Positions 24,207 to 35,129 of a DNA stretch of 35,129 nt are shown in pieces. How positions within the stretch are numbered: the first letter of the stretch is position 1; each line of letters opens with the position of its first letter. A model generated the notes under the pieces. That model worked only from the letters and a program-made list of their open reading frames with translations. It was not told the origin of the DNA and made no database searches. The position numbers and the translations under genes are program-made. The stretch comes from Gammaproteobacteria bacterium (lineage in GTDB: Bacteria > Pseudomonadota > Gammaproteobacteria > GCA-001735895). Where the stretch lies: assembly GCA_020354435.1 (NCBI GenBank), contig CP070646.1, forward strand, positions 2,216,698-2,251,826, given 5' to 3'.

Positions 24207-25139
24207 TTAGTCGCGGAAGGTGAGGACCTGGTCGATGGAATCGAGGTCGAGCAGGATCATCAGCAGGCGGTCGAGCCCGAGCGCGACGCCGGCACAGTCC
24301 TCCATGCCGGACTCGAGCGCCGCCAGCAGATGCTCATCGATTTCGAGTTCAGGCAGACCTCTTTCGCGGCGGGCGAGATTGTCCCGCTCGAATCGCGCCC
24401 GCTGCTCGGCGGCGTCGGTCAGTTCGGAGAAACCGTTGGCGAGTTCGATGCCGTCATGAAACAGTTCGAAGCGCTCCGCGACGCTGGCATCGACGCCGCT
24501 GGCGCGGGCCAGCGCAGCCTGCGAAATCGGGTAGTCGTAGACAAACTGGTAACCCTGCATGGTGGGTGCAATCGCCGCCGCCAGCAGCAAATCGAGGCAT
24601 TGGTCGGTATCCAGATCGGCGGCATCGGCACCTGCAACCCGTTGCTCGCAGCAACGACGTAACTCCGCCAGCGTCGCCTGCTCGATATCCAGTTCAAGCG
24701 CGCCGCGGAACAGTTCCCGATAGCTGATGCGGCTAAAGCTGCACTGTGACAGGCTCAGCGTGGTAATCAACAGCTCGATCTCGTTCATCAACTGCCGATA
24801 ATCGTAACCGACACGATACCACTCCAGCAGGTTGAACTCGGGATTGTGCAGGCGGCCGGCCTCGCCCTCGCGAAAAGCGTGACAAATCTGGAAGATCGAA
24901 CCGCTACCCGCGGCCAGCAATCGCTTCATTGCGTATTCCGGGGAAGTCTGCAGGTACATGTTGCGCCCGCCCTGCGCGACCGGGATAGAACCGATGTTCA
25001 GGTCGGTATTGGTGGTCGGCATCATCAGTGGAGTATCCACCTCGAGACAGCCACGGGTATCGAAAAAAGCCCGAATCTGCTTATAGATCCGGGCTCTTTG
25101 ACGTATGACCTCCAGGCTCGCGCAGGGTTGCCAGTTCAT
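24207..25139 (-). CDS. epmA: Elongation factor P--(R)-beta-lysine ligase
   Basis: The 310-residue protein is a class II lysyl-tRNA synthetase paralogue lacking the anticodon-binding domain, which is the EpmA (PoxA/GenX/YjeA) form. It attaches (R)-beta-lysine to Lys34 of EF-P. Visible motifs are YLQTSPEYAMKRLLAAG (motif-2 region), FQICHAFREGEAGRLHNPEF with R90, and the motif-3 GVALGLDRLLM near the C-terminus. It follows efp by 19 bases on the same strand. EpmB, the lysine 2,3-aminomutase that makes beta-lysine and is often divergent from efp, is not in the window, so it is presumably elsewhere. Confidence 0.96.
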   Translation of the reverse strand: MNWQPCASLEVIRQRARIYKQIRAFFDTRGCLEVDTPLMMPTTNTDLNIGSIPVAQGGRNMYLQTSPEYAMKRLLAAGSGSIFQICHAFREGEAGRLHNPEFNLLEWYRVGYDYRQLMNEIELLITTLSLSQCSFSRISYRELFRGALELDIEQATLAELRRCCEQRVAGADAADLDTDQCLDLLLAAAIAPTMQGYQFVYDYPISQAALARASGVDASVAERFELFHDGIELANGFSELTDAAEQRARFERDNLARRERGLPELEIDEHLLAALESGMEDCAGVALGLDRLLMILLDLDSIDQVLTFRD

Positions 25140-25158
25140 ACAGGCATCGATCGAACGT

Positions 25159-25728
25159 TTACTTTTTTACCCGCGACATATACTCGCCTGAACGGGTATC
25201 GACCTTGACCAGTTCCCCGATTTCGAGAAACAGTGGCACCTTGACCACCGCGCCGGTCTCCAGCGTGGCCGGCTTGGTGCCACCCTGCGCAGTATCGCCT
25301 TTCAGGCCCGGATCGGTGTCGGTGATTTCGAGTTCGACGAAGTTCGGCGGCGTCACCCCGATGGGGCTGCCGTTGTAGAGAGTGACTTCACAGGTATCCT
25401 GCGCCTTGAGCCACTGACTGGCGTCACCGACCGCGTTGGCATCGGCAGCCGCCTGCTCGTAGGTTTGCGGATCCATGAAATGCCAGAATTCGCCATCGGT
25501 GTAAAGATACTGCATTTCGGTATCGATTACGTCGGCCGCGTCCACCGATTCGCCGGATTTAAAAGTCTTGTCCAGTACGCGCCCGGTCTTCAGGTTGCGG
25601 ATCTTGACGCGGTTGAAGGCCTGGCCCTTGCCGGGTTTGACAAACTCGTTTTCGATGATTGCGCAGGGATCGCCATCCATCATGATTTTGAGTCCGCTGC
25701 GAAACTCGTTAGTGCTGTAACTTGCCAT
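25159..25728 (-). CDS. efp: Elongation factor P
   Basis: The 189-residue protein has the three beta-barrel domains of EF-P, which rescues ribosomes stalled on proline runs. The modification loop reads [11 protein letters not shown] with lysine K34 at the tip, the residue that EpmA modifies. [21 protein letters not shown] marks the later domains. Presence of K34 together with the adjacent epmA shows the beta-lysylation type of EF-P, not the rhamnosylated arginine type. The divergent region of 110 bases upstream contains promoter-like sequences for both directions. Confidence 0.98.
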   Translation of the reverse strand: MASYSTNEFRSGLKIMMDGDPCAIIENEFVKPGKGQAFNRVKIRNLKTGRVLDKTFKSGESVDAADVIDTEMQYLYTDGEFWHFMDPQTYEQAAADANAVGDASQWLKAQDTCEVTLYNGSPIGVTPPNFVELEITDTDPGLKGDTAQGGTKPATLETGAVVKVPLFLEIGELVKVDTRSGEYMSRVKK

Positions 25729-25773
25729 TACTGCCCCGATTCAATAAAACGCCAATCATACCGGAATATATGT

Positions 25774-25802
25774 TTGATTCGAAATTTATCCGCTATTATT
25801 AA
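25774..25802 (+). promoter_or_regulatory. Candidate sigma-70 promoter of the FimX-like gene
   Basis: TTGATT at 25774-25779 and TATTAA at 25797-25802 are 17 bases apart, about 37 bases before the ATG. On the opposite strand a TATGAT at 25755-25760 could be the -10 box of efp. Both are sequence matches only. Confidence 0.45.
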
Positions 25803-25838
25803 CGCTTTGAAAAAGACGTCGAGACACCGCTTTAATTT

Positions 25839-27923
25839 ATGGAGACGGAAGAGAAGCTGATCCGCCTGCTGATCGTCGACGAGGGCTATCACAAGGCTGA
25901 ACAGATCACCAGCTCGCTGCGCGCGACGGGGATGCACGTGCGCGCGGAATTCGCCGAAGACAGCGAGGATATGTACGAAATCCTCGAGAACAAAACGCTG
26001 GACCTGGTACTTTTCTCAATCGATCTCCCGGAATTCGCGCTGAGCCAGGCGCAGCAACTGATCAGTGACTGCGGTCGGCATGTTGCACTGATCGCAATGG
26101 CCAAGAAGGTCGATACCGAGGTCATCGTCAGCGCGATTAACGACGGCGCGCAGGACGTTGTCGCGGCCGACAGCCTGGAGCACCTGATTCAGGTCATCAA
26201 GCGCGAATCCTTCAACATCAATATATGGCGCCGCGCGATGCGCCTCGAGATGGATTTCCAGGAAAGCGAAAAACGCTGCCAGAACCTGCTGGCAAATTCC
26301 AAGGACGCGGTCGCCTACGTGCACGAAGGCATGCATATATTCGCCAATCAGGTTTACATGGATTTGTTCGGTCACCCCGATTTTGACGAGCTCGAGGGTA
26401 CGCCGATCATCGATATGGTCGATCCATCGCAGCAAAACGAACTGAAAACCTTTTTGCGCGATCTCAGTAAAAACGAAACCGAGAGTAACGAACTCGACCT
26501 GCAGCTGATTCACAGCAGCGGAGAGAAAATTTCCGCAACGCTGGAGTTTTCTCGCGCGAGCTATGATGGCGAACCCTGTACCCAGATTCTAATCCGATCG
26601 AGCGCTGACACTTCCGAGCTCGAAGAGCAAATAAATTATTTGCATCAGCACGACCTCGTGACCGGGTTGTTCAATCGCCAGCATTTCATGGATGAACTCA
26701 AGACTGCAATCGCGCAGGCGATCAACGGCATACACAAGTCGTTTATCGTTTATGTCGCGATCGATAACTTTCAGACGATTCGCGACAGGGTCGGCATCTC
26801 GGGCTGCGATACGTTGATCACGGACATCGCCAAAATCCTGCAGGACAGCGCCGACGAAAAGGATATGGTCGCCCGTTTCGGCGCCTGCTCCTATATCTGC
26901 CTGGGCAATTCCAACAGCAAGAAGCGGGGCGAAGCCTATGCCTCAAAACTTCCGCAGCTGATCGAACAGCACATCTCGGAGATCGGCAACCAGTCGATCA
27001 GCGCGACCTGCAGTGTATCGGTGGTCTTCATCGACGAAAACTCGCCCGACAACGCCAACGAAATCGTCTCTCGCGCTGAAAAGACCTGTGAAGAAGTGCA
27101 GGCAGAGGGCGGTAATCAGATCAGAACCTACATGCCCAAGGCCGGTGAAATTACGCAGGGAGAAGAAGACGGAATTACCGCCGACCTGATCAAGGATGCG
27201 CTCAACCACAACCGCATCCGTGGCCTTTACCAGCCGATCGTCGGCGTCAAGGCGCAGGAAGGAGAGCGTTACATCTCGAGCCTCGAGCTTGCTTCCGAGG
27301 ACGGGCACGTGATGCATGAGTCGGAATTTCATAGCGCTGCCGAACGTACCGGCACGGCCAAGATGCTCGATCGCTGGAGAATTCTGCATGCGATAAAAAA
27401 AATAAAAGATACTCAGAGAGCCAGCCGCAAGATCCAGTTTTTCCTGCCGCTGAGCGCGGATTCGATAAAGGATCCCGGGCTTGCCGTCTGGGTTTCCGAA
27501 AACCTCGCCAAGTCCAAAATCAATGGTGAGCAACTGGTTTTCCTGATCGACGAAGCCCAGGCGGTAAACCAGCTGAAGGCGGCCAAGGCGCTGTCCAAGG
27601 CACTGCAGCAGATTCATTGTCATTTCGCCATCGACGAGTTCGGCACCGGTATCAATCCATTCCAGCTGGTTAAACACATCGATGCCGACTTCGTGCGTAT
27701 CAACCATGTTTACATGGAGAATCTGGCGCAGAACAACGAAAATCAGGACAGCATTCGCGAACTCGCCTACCAGGCCATGGACCACGAGATTAAAACGATT
27801 ACGCCGGGAGTCACGGATGCCGCGGTGCTCAGCGTATTATGGACCTTGAACGTCGATTTCGTTCAGGGCGATTTTCTGCAACCCCCGCAAAAAGAGCTGA
27901 ACTACGACTTCAGCTCGATGTAG
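25839..27923 (+). CDS. FimX-like protein with degenerate REC, PAS, GGDEF and EAL domains
   Basis: The 694-residue protein has the same order and nearly the same length as Pseudomonas FimX: REC-like (about 8-125), PAS (about 145-255), GGDEF (about 265-430) and EAL (about 445-690). Every catalytic signature is altered. The REC phosphoacceptor position is S60 (DLVLFSIDLP), GGDEF is replaced by GACSY at 348-352, and EAL reads ELA at 483-485. The IDEFGTG and QGDFLQPP stretches of the EAL fold remain. FimX binds cyclic-di-GMP without making or breaking it and controls type IV pilus assembly with PilZ and PilB. I infer the same receptor role here; no pilus gene is nearby. There is no clear ribosome binding site. 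Confidence 0.88.
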   Translation: METEEKLIRLLIVDEGYHKAEQITSSLRATGMHVRAEFAEDSEDMYEILENKTLDLVLFSIDLPEFALSQAQQLISDCGRHVALIAMAKKVDTEVIVSAINDGAQDVVAADSLEHLIQVIKRESFNINIWRRAMRLEMDFQESEKRCQNLLANSKDAVAYVHEGMHIFANQVYMDLFGHPDFDELEGTPIIDMVDPSQQNELKTFLRDLSKNETESNELDLQLIHSSGEKISATLEFSRASYDGEPCTQILIRSSADTSELEEQINYLHQHDLVTGLFNRQHFMDELKTAIAQAINGIHKSFIVYVAIDNFQTIRDRVGISGCDTLITDIAKILQDSADEKDMVARFGACSYICLGNSNSKKRGEAYASKLPQLIEQHISEIGNQSISATCSVSVVFIDENSPDNANEIVSRAEKTCEEVQAEGGNQIRTYMPKAGEITQGEEDGITADLIKDALNHNRIRGLYQPIVGVKAQEGERYISSLELASEDGHVMHESEFHSAAERTGTAKMLDRWRILHAIKKIKDTQRASRKIQFFLPLSADSIKDPGLAVWVSENLAKSKINGEQLVFLIDEAQAVNQLKAAKALSKALQQIHCHFAIDEFGTGINPFQLVKHIDADFVRINHVYMENLAQNNENQDSIRELAYQAMDHEIKTITPGVTDAAVLSVLWTLNVDFVQGDFLQPPQKELNYDFSSM

Positions 27924-28001
27924 GCTCGGACCGGCAGCCACGCGGCTTCGAGACAATGGGCGACAGCCCGGTTCTTCCAATCCTGAATGGGATCATTCGA
28001 T

Positions 28002-28589
28002 ATGAGCAAGCTTGAAGAAATTTTATCCGAGATCAAACAGCTCGAAAAAGAATTACTCGAAGAGATACAGCAAAAGCAGGACGAGTATTTCTACATCATT
28101 CGAGGCAAGCGCATCGAATTCGAGGAGGAAACCCGCCGCTATCACAGGACGATGGCTAAAACACTGGGTCGGTATTTCGCCGAAGCATCGCTGCCGCATA
28201 TTCTGACCGCGCCAATTATTTATTTCTGTCTCGTTCCCGCAGTCTTTATGGATCTGGTCGCAACCATTTACCAGGCGATCTGCTTCCGCGTCTACGATAT
28301 TCCGCGGGTTAAGCGCGGCGACTATATCGTTATCGATCGCCAGCACCTGCAGTACCTGAACCTGATGGAAAGAATGAACTGCGTCTACTGCGGTTACTTC
28401 AACGGCCTGATTGCCTACGTACAGGAGATTGCCGCGCGTACCGAGCAGTACTGGTGTCCGATCAAACACGCGCGCAAGCTGTCGACTATTCACAGCCGCT
28501 ACCACAAATTCCTGGAGTACGGCGACAGCGCCGATTATCAGCAACGACTCGAGCAGATACGCGACGATATCAGGGCGTTAAGGCCTTGA
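28002..28589 (+). CDS. Conserved protein of unknown function with CxxC...C motif and one membrane segment
   Basis: The ATG at 28002 is preferred to one 15 bases earlier because GGGA lies before it. The 195-residue product has a charged, coiled-coil-like N-terminus (about residues 1-45) and a hydrophobic stretch (about 65-93). Then comes a striking conserved-looking block: NCVYCGYFNGLIAYVQEIAA with C127 and C130, followed by EQYWCPIKHAR with C152. The C-terminus is again helical and charged. I have seen this block in unannotated proteins of other bacteria but know no function. The three cysteines and a histidine could bind a metal. It follows the FimX-like gene by 78 bases in the same orientation. 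Confidence 0.8.
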   Translation: MSKLEEILSEIKQLEKELLEEIQQKQDEYFYIIRGKRIEFEEETRRYHRTMAKTLGRYFAEASLPHILTAPIIYFCLVPAVFMDLVATIYQAICFRVYDIPRVKRGDYIVIDRQHLQYLNLMERMNCVYCGYFNGLIAYVQEIAARTEQYWCPIKHARKLSTIHSRYHKFLEYGDSADYQQRLEQIRDDIRALRP

Positions 28590-28659
28590 GGGTCTGTCGC
28601 GATGTAAATCGAGCACCGACCACCACAGCAACCGGAGGCCGTCCTGAGCCGTATCGTCT

Positions 28660-29544
28660 TTAGCGACTGGTCGTATAGGCAATCGCTGCGTCTGCGGGAC
28701 GCGGCAAAAAGCCATCGATCAGTGCGTGTTCCTGTTCGAGCAAGGGCCGGATTTCGTTGAACACGGACTCATAGTTGTACCAGGGAACCCAGGGCATCAT
28801 ATGGTGGATCAGATGATAGTTCTGCCCCTGCGTCAGCAGATTGCCTCCGCGCCACAGTGAGCAACGCGTATCGTGATATCGTCCGGTAATACTATGGGGG
28901 TGATGTGGCACCCAGGTAAACAGCACCAGCATTACGGCGTAGCCGACAAAAAACGGAATAAACCACAGGATCAGCAATTCATAGGCATAACCCATGGCAA
29001 CTATCACCGCCACCAGGGCCAGCAGCATGGCGAAACTTGCATACGAAAAATAACGCTGCCAACGGGGTAAGTTATGTTTAACGCAAAGCCGGTACTGCTC
29101 GACAGGATTAAACTGGCCAAGTATTGCGAGCGGAATTTTCCAGAAAGTTACCATGCCGAAACTGCCGCGCGCATAAATGTCCGGATCCTGGTCCGTATTG
29201 CATTTTTGGTGATGCTCGATATGCGAGCTTCGATGGGGATAAATCAGTAGCCACAAAGGCATCGCAGCCAAGAAGGCGGCAGTCATATTGATCCAGCTGA
29301 AGGCCGACTTCCTGCTGACGATATTGTCATGCACCCCTTCGTGCACGACGGTGTAGGTCCCATAAAGAATCACGCAGTTGATAATCGCGGCACTCCATAG
29401 CGGTATGTAACCGCCCAGCGCCAAACCGGTTGCAAGCGCAAAACCGCTGTAAACGCCGACGAGCAACATCAGCGTCGGCACGGCCACGATCGGGGTGTAG
29501 CGCTTTGCGACCTCTATCTCTTGCCTGATTGTGGTTTTGACCAT
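28660..29544 (-). CDS. Membrane fatty acid desaturase-family protein
   Basis: The 294-residue integral membrane protein has the three histidine boxes of the desaturase/hydroxylase superfamily: HEGVHD at 68-73, HRSSHIEHH at 104-112, and HLIHH at 244-248. These bind a di-iron centre used to activate oxygen. About four to six membrane helices surround them. The family includes fatty acid desaturases and carotenoid hydroxylases or ketolases; the HRSSHIEHH box and overall length fit either, so the substrate is open. It stands alone between convergent and same-strand neighbours with about 150 bases before its start. Confidence 0.88.
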   Translation of the reverse strand: MVKTTIRQEIEVAKRYTPIVAVPTLMLLVGVYSGFALATGLALGGYIPLWSAAIINCVILYGTYTVVHEGVHDNIVSRKSAFSWINMTAAFLAAMPLWLLIYPHRSSHIEHHQKCNTDQDPDIYARGSFGMVTFWKIPLAILGQFNPVEQYRLCVKHNLPRWQRYFSYASFAMLLALVAVIVAMGYAYELLILWFIPFFVGYAVMLVLFTWVPHHPHSITGRYHDTRCSLWRGGNLLTQGQNYHLIHHMMPWVPWYNYESVFNEIRPLLEQEHALIDGFLPRPADAAIAYTTSR

Positions 29545-29697
29545 CGACTACTACCGACCTGCTGCACGAAAATCGAGCCATTAGACATTATCAAACAGAA
29601 AACCAGTTTACGAATCGAGTTTTCAGGATCAACCGATGCTGTCGAAAGCAGCCGAATTTTTAAAACCTTTCTGATTCAGGTCAATATACCGATCCGC

Positions 29698-31946
29698 CTA
29701 GTCGATCACTTCGATCTCAGTGACATTCTGGTAACCACGCGGCAGCTTGCGCCCGCGCTTGCCGCGCTCGATGCGGTAATCTTCGAGTTCCTTCAGGTTC
29801 ATCGTCTTGTACTTCTTGCCGCAATGGATAACGAGTTTCTGTTTACCGGACAGGCAGGCGATGAACGCCACTGCTTCTTCGCCGGACTTGACGCGCCTGG
29901 GCGGGATGCCCTGGATCTTGTTTCCCTTGCCCTTGGCCAGCTGCGGTACCGACTTGACGTCGAGCAGCGCGATGTACCCGTCGCTGGTAATCGATACCAC
30001 CTGGTCGTTTTCGTAATCGCTTACAGCCGTCACTGGCATCAGTTGCGCGCCCTTCGACAGGCTGATCTGCGCCTTGCCATTCTTGCTGCGCGTAACCATG
30101 TCGGCAAACCGGCATACATAACCATAGCCATGCGATGACGACATCAGGAACTGATCGTCGTCGCGCCCCATGAGGCAACTCCTGAACTCGGCGCCGCTGG
30201 CGGGCTTGAAGCGCCCGGTCAAAGGTTCGCCCTGCCCGCGCGCCGACGGCAGCGAATGCGCCGGCAGCGCATAGGCGCGACCGAAGGAATCGACGAAGAC
30301 GACACTCTGATTGCTCTTGCCCTGCGCCATGTCCTGGAAGCCGTCACCAGATTTATAATTGAGGCTGCGGGCATCGATATCGTGACCCTTGGCGGCACGC
30401 ACCCAACCCTTGCTCGACAGTACCACGGTCAACGCTTCCGACGGCACCAGGTCGGTCTCGTCGAGCGCGCGCGCGGCCTCGCGCTCAACGATCGGCGAGC
30501 GGCGATCATCGCCATAGGTGTCAGCGTCTTCCTGGATTTCCTTCTTGATCAGCGTCTTGATGCGGCGGTCGGACTTGAGCAGGGTTTCAAGCTCTTTTTT
30601 CTCCGCGGTCAATTCTTCCTGCTCGGCGCGGATTTTCATTTCCTCGAGTTTTGCCAGATGACGCAGCTTGGTCTCGAGGATCGCCTCGGCCTGGATATCG
30701 CTGATCTTGAAGGTCTTGATCAGCTCGGCCTTGGGATCGTCTTCTTCGCGCACGATGCGAATCACTTCGTCGAGGTTCAGGAACGCGATCAGCAATCCCT
30801 CGAGCACGTGCAGGCGCGCATCGACCTTGTCCAGCCGCCACTGCAGGCGCCGGCGCACCGTGGTCACGCGAAAGGCGATCCATTCCTGCAGCGTCTGTTT
30901 CAGGTTCTTGACCTGCGGCCGGCCGTTGGTGCCGATCATGTTCATGTTAACGCGGTAGGTGCGCTCGAGATCGGTGGTCGCGAACAGATGCCCCATCAAC
31001 GATTCGACGTCGACGCGATTGGAGCGTGGCACGATCACCAGGCGCGTCGGATTCTCGTGATCTGACTCGTCACGCAAATCGTCGACCATCGGCAGCTTCT
31101 TCGCCAGCATCTGCTGGTGGATCTGCTCCAGCACGCGCGCGCCGGAAACCTGGTGCGGCAGCGCGGTTACGATAATGTTGCCGTCTTCGCGTTCGTACAC
31201 CGCGCGGATTCGAATCGAACCATTGCCGGTTTCATACATGTTACGCAATTCTTCCGGCGGCGTGATGATCTCCGCCTCGGTCGGGTAATCCGGACCCTTG
31301 ACGTGCTTGAGTAACTCTTCGAGCGGAGTCTTGGCCTTGTCCAGCAGTAACACGCAGGCGCTGGCAATCTCGCGCAGATTATGCGGCGGTAAATCGGTTG
31401 CCATGCCAACCGCGATGCCGGTGGTACCATTCAGCAATATATGCGGCAGGCGCGCCGGCAGCAGTGACGGCTCCTGCATGGTACCGTCGAAGTTCGCAAT
31501 CCAGTCGACCGTGCCCTGCCCCAGCTCCTGCAGCAGCACGCGCGAGAATTCAGACAGGCGCGACTCGGTGTAGCGCATCGCCGCGAACGACTTCGGATCG
31601 TCCGGCGAGCCAAAATTGCCCTGGCCATCGATCAACGGGTAACGATAGGAAAATTCCTGCGCCATCAATACCATCGCCTCGTAACAGGCGGTATCACCGT
31701 GCGGATGGTATTTACCGAGCACATCGCCGACGGTGCGCGCGGATTTCTTGTGCTTGGAACTCGCCGACAGCCCCAGTTCCGACATGGCGTAAATGATGCG
31801 CCGCTGCACCGGCTTGAGACCGTCGCCGATATGCGGCAACGCGCGGTCGAGAATGACGTACATCGAGTAATCGAGGTACGCCTTCTCGGTGTACACGTGC
31901 AGCGGCTGCTGTTCGATGCCCTCGTAATCGAGTTCCAGGTTATCGC

Positions 31947-31950
<4 letters not shown>
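29698..31950 (-). CDS. parC: DNA topoisomerase IV subunit A
   Basis: The 750-residue protein matches ParC, the DNA-breaking subunit of topoisomerase IV that unlinks daughter chromosomes. The catalytic tyrosine is Y127 in [11 protein letters not shown]. The quinolone-resistance region reads [14 protein letters not shown]; the position equal to E. coli Ser80 is threonine T87, and the glutamate equal to Glu84 is kept as E91. The C-terminal half is the beta-pinwheel, and total length is like E. coli ParC (752) and shorter than GyrA, with no GyrA box seen. Its ATG overlaps the end of parE by four bases, giving tight coupling. Confidence 0.97.
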
Positions 31951-33833
<1,883 letters not shown>

Positions 33834-33879
33834 ATGCGGTGGTTCCTGGGTCTAAAAATGAACGCACAGGCTTCGGCTC

Positions 33880-33910
33880 TTGAACTTCGGGGCCATCGGC
33901 CTGATATAAT
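33880..33910 (+). promoter_or_regulatory. Candidate extended -10 promoter of the cnoX-like gene
   Basis: TGATATAAT at 33902-33910 is a perfect extended -10 element (TGnTATAAT) 26 bases before the start codon. A TTGAAC at 33880-33885 lies 19 bases upstream, wider than the usual spacing, which an extended -10 can tolerate. Confidence 0.6.
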
Positions 33911-33936
33911 GCGCATCTTTTTTCAGGTTCTCTATT

Positions 33937-34800
33937 ATGAGCGAGTCACCTTATATTCACAATGTCGGTATGAACAATTTCCAGCAACTGGTGCTGGAAA
34001 AATCGATGGAAAAACCGGTGCTGGTGGATTTCTGGGCCGACTGGTGCCAGCCGTGCCAGACCATCATGCCGATGCTGGCCAAGCTTGCCGAGGAATACGC
34101 CGGCAAGTTCGAACTGGCCAAGATCAATGCCGACCAGGAACAGGAACTGGCGGGCCATTTCGGGATCAAGAGTCTGCCGACGATGAAACTGTTTTTCCAG
34201 GGCCAGCTGGTCGACGAACGCATGGGCGCTATACCCGAGTCGGAGGTTCGCGCGATGCTGGACAAGCACATCGTTTCCGAATCGCAGAAATTCATCCAGG
34301 CCGCGACCATGGCTTACCAGCAGGGACAAACCGAGCAGGCGCTGGAAATACTGAATCATGCGCTGGCTAACGACCCCGAGAATGCCGAACTCAAGGTCAC
34401 CATCGCGCAGCTGGTCTATGCCGAGGGCGACAACGACAGCGCAGTGGCGCTGCTCGACAGCCTCGATGAAGACGGCGCCAAACTCGACGGCGCAATAAAA
34501 TTACGCGCCGAGATCAACATGGCGGCCCAGCTCGCGGATCTGCCAGCACTCGACCAAATCGAGCAGCGACTGGCGGATGATCCGCGTGACCTAGAAGCCC
34601 TGCTGCAGAAAAGCCGCCACCTGACCGCCCAGGGTGATTACGATAACGCGATGGAATGCCTGCTCGAAATCATGCGCATCGATCGCGGCTACGAAGACGA
34701 CGCCGGCCGCAAGGGTTTGCTCGAGCTGTTCGACATGCTCGGCGGCGAACATCCCAGCGTGCAGAAGTACCGCCGCAAGCTCTTCACTTTATTGCATTAA
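33937..34800 (+). CDS. cnoX: CnoX/YbbN-like thioredoxin-TPR co-chaperone
   Basis: The 287-residue protein has an N-terminal thioredoxin domain (about 8-110) and C-terminal TPR-like repeats (about 115-287). The active site is WCQPC with C37 and C40, so it keeps both redox cysteines, unlike E. coli CnoX (YbbN), which has SQHC. CnoX binds unfolding proteins under oxidative stress and hands them to GroEL or DnaK. Versions with CxxC can also reduce disulfides. The conserved cis-proline is in KSLPTMKLF. It has its own promoter and is divergent from parE and convergent with the outer-membrane gene. Confidence 0.9.
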   Translation: MSESPYIHNVGMNNFQQLVLEKSMEKPVLVDFWADWCQPCQTIMPMLAKLAEEYAGKFELAKINADQEQELAGHFGIKSLPTMKLFFQGQLVDERMGAIPESEVRAMLDKHIVSESQKFIQAATMAYQQGQTEQALEILNHALANDPENAELKVTIAQLVYAEGDNDSAVALLDSLDEDGAKLDGAIKLRAEINMAAQLADLPALDQIEQRLADDPRDLEALLQKSRHLTAQGDYDNAMECLLEIMRIDRGYEDDAGRKGLLELFDMLGGEHPSVQKYRRKLFTLLH

Positions 34801-34813
34801 TCCTGCCGGCCGG

Positions 34814-35129
34814 CTAGAAATAAGCGACTGTACCCAGGGTCAGCGTATCGACATCCTCATCGGATATATCGTCGTAACGGGTGTAGCCGATGCGACCGCT
34901 AATGCTTTCGGTAATGCGAAAATTCGCCCCAATTCCGAACGATAAAGAGGTATCGTCATCGTCACCGGCATCTTCGCCGAGCATTTCAAACTCCGCGTCC
35001 CACAAGTACAATCCCAGCCTGCCGAAGATTTCCACGTCTTCGCCCGGCAAGGCGATGCCCATCACCGCGGCTTCGAGGCCGATGATTTCGACACCGGTGT
35101 CGCGAAACCCCTCGGCATCGAATTCTCCC
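34814..35129 (-). CDS. Outer-membrane beta-barrel protein, 3' end only
   Basis: The last 104 or so codons are in the window; the 5' end lies beyond it. The chain alternates polar and hydrophobic residues, as in beta-barrel strands, for example EIFGRLGLYLWDAEFEM and FRITESISGRIGYTRYDD. It ends LTLGTVAYF with a C-terminal aromatic residue, the recognition signal for the BAM insertion machinery. An acidic loop (EDAGDDDD) lies between strands. The pattern resembles the OmpA-like eight-stranded barrel family. The complete protein must be seen to name it. Confidence 0.75.
   Translation of the reverse strand, partial: GEFDAEGFRDTGVEIIGLEAAVMGIALPGEDVEIFGRLGLYLWDAEFEMLGEDAGDDDDTSLSFGIGANFRITESISGRIGYTRYDDISDEDVDTLTLGTVAYF

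Overview
The window looks like a chromosomal segment of a free-living, probably marine or sediment, gammaproteobacterium. The evidence is a set of typical gammaproteobacterial housekeeping genes (darP end, lpxL-type acyltransferase, aroC, prmB, djlA, psd, epmA/efp, parE/parC, a CnoX-type thioredoxin), a FimX-like type IV pilus regulator, and moderately high G+C coding sequence. No rRNA, tRNA, CRISPR array, phage or insertion-sequence gene was seen. No gap between genes exceeds about 260 bases. The species cannot be named from the sequence alone.

Layout. 1-3.1 kb: end of darP, a lipid A-type acyltransferase, chorismate synthase (minus strand) and a membrane-anchored retropepsin-like protease. 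3.1-5.3 kb: a compact bufferin-type RiPP operon, made of a six-cysteine secreted precursor (BufA), a strong terminator, the MNIO/DUF692 modifying enzyme (BufB) and its DUF2063 partner (BufC), preceded by a sigma-E/ECF-like promoter. This is the most distinctive system in the window. 5.4-10.8 kb: glycine decarboxylase (gcvP), serine dehydratase (sdaA) and an MscS-type channel, a glycine/serine catabolic block. 10.9-13.9 kb (minus strand): a two-piece YedE/YeeE sulfur transporter, a long perfect palindrome, a class III aminotransferase and a small CbiX/SirB-type chelatase.

14.1-18.6 kb: a plus-strand cluster of a membrane diguanylate cyclase, a D-aminoacylase, a truncated uracil-DNA glycosylase remnant, a PLP-dependent decarboxylase and a LysE/RhtB exporter. 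18.7-22.0 kb (minus strand): prmB, an unassigned methyltransferase, djlA, a DUF2007/zinc-ribbon protein and a small secreted protein, packed as one operon. 22.0-24.0 kb: Sco1/SenC and PCuAC copper chaperones followed by psd. 24.0-24.2 kb: a repeat-rich intergenic spot with two different palindromic elements. 24.2-25.7 kb (minus strand): efp and epmA.

25.8-28.6 kb: a FimX-like protein with degenerate REC, GGDEF and EAL signatures, and a conserved unknown protein with a Cys-rich motif. 28.6-33.8 kb (minus strand): a fatty acid desaturase, then parC and parE overlapping by four bases. 33.9-35.1 kb: a CnoX-like thioredoxin-TPR protein and the 3' end of an outer-membrane beta-barrel gene.

Two themes recur. 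One is copper handling: a bufferin operon thought to sequester copper in the periplasm, and a Sco1/PCuAC pair that delivers copper to cytochrome oxidase. The other is amino-acid catabolism: GcvP, SdaA, aminotransferase, D-aminoacylase, decarboxylase and LysE exporter.
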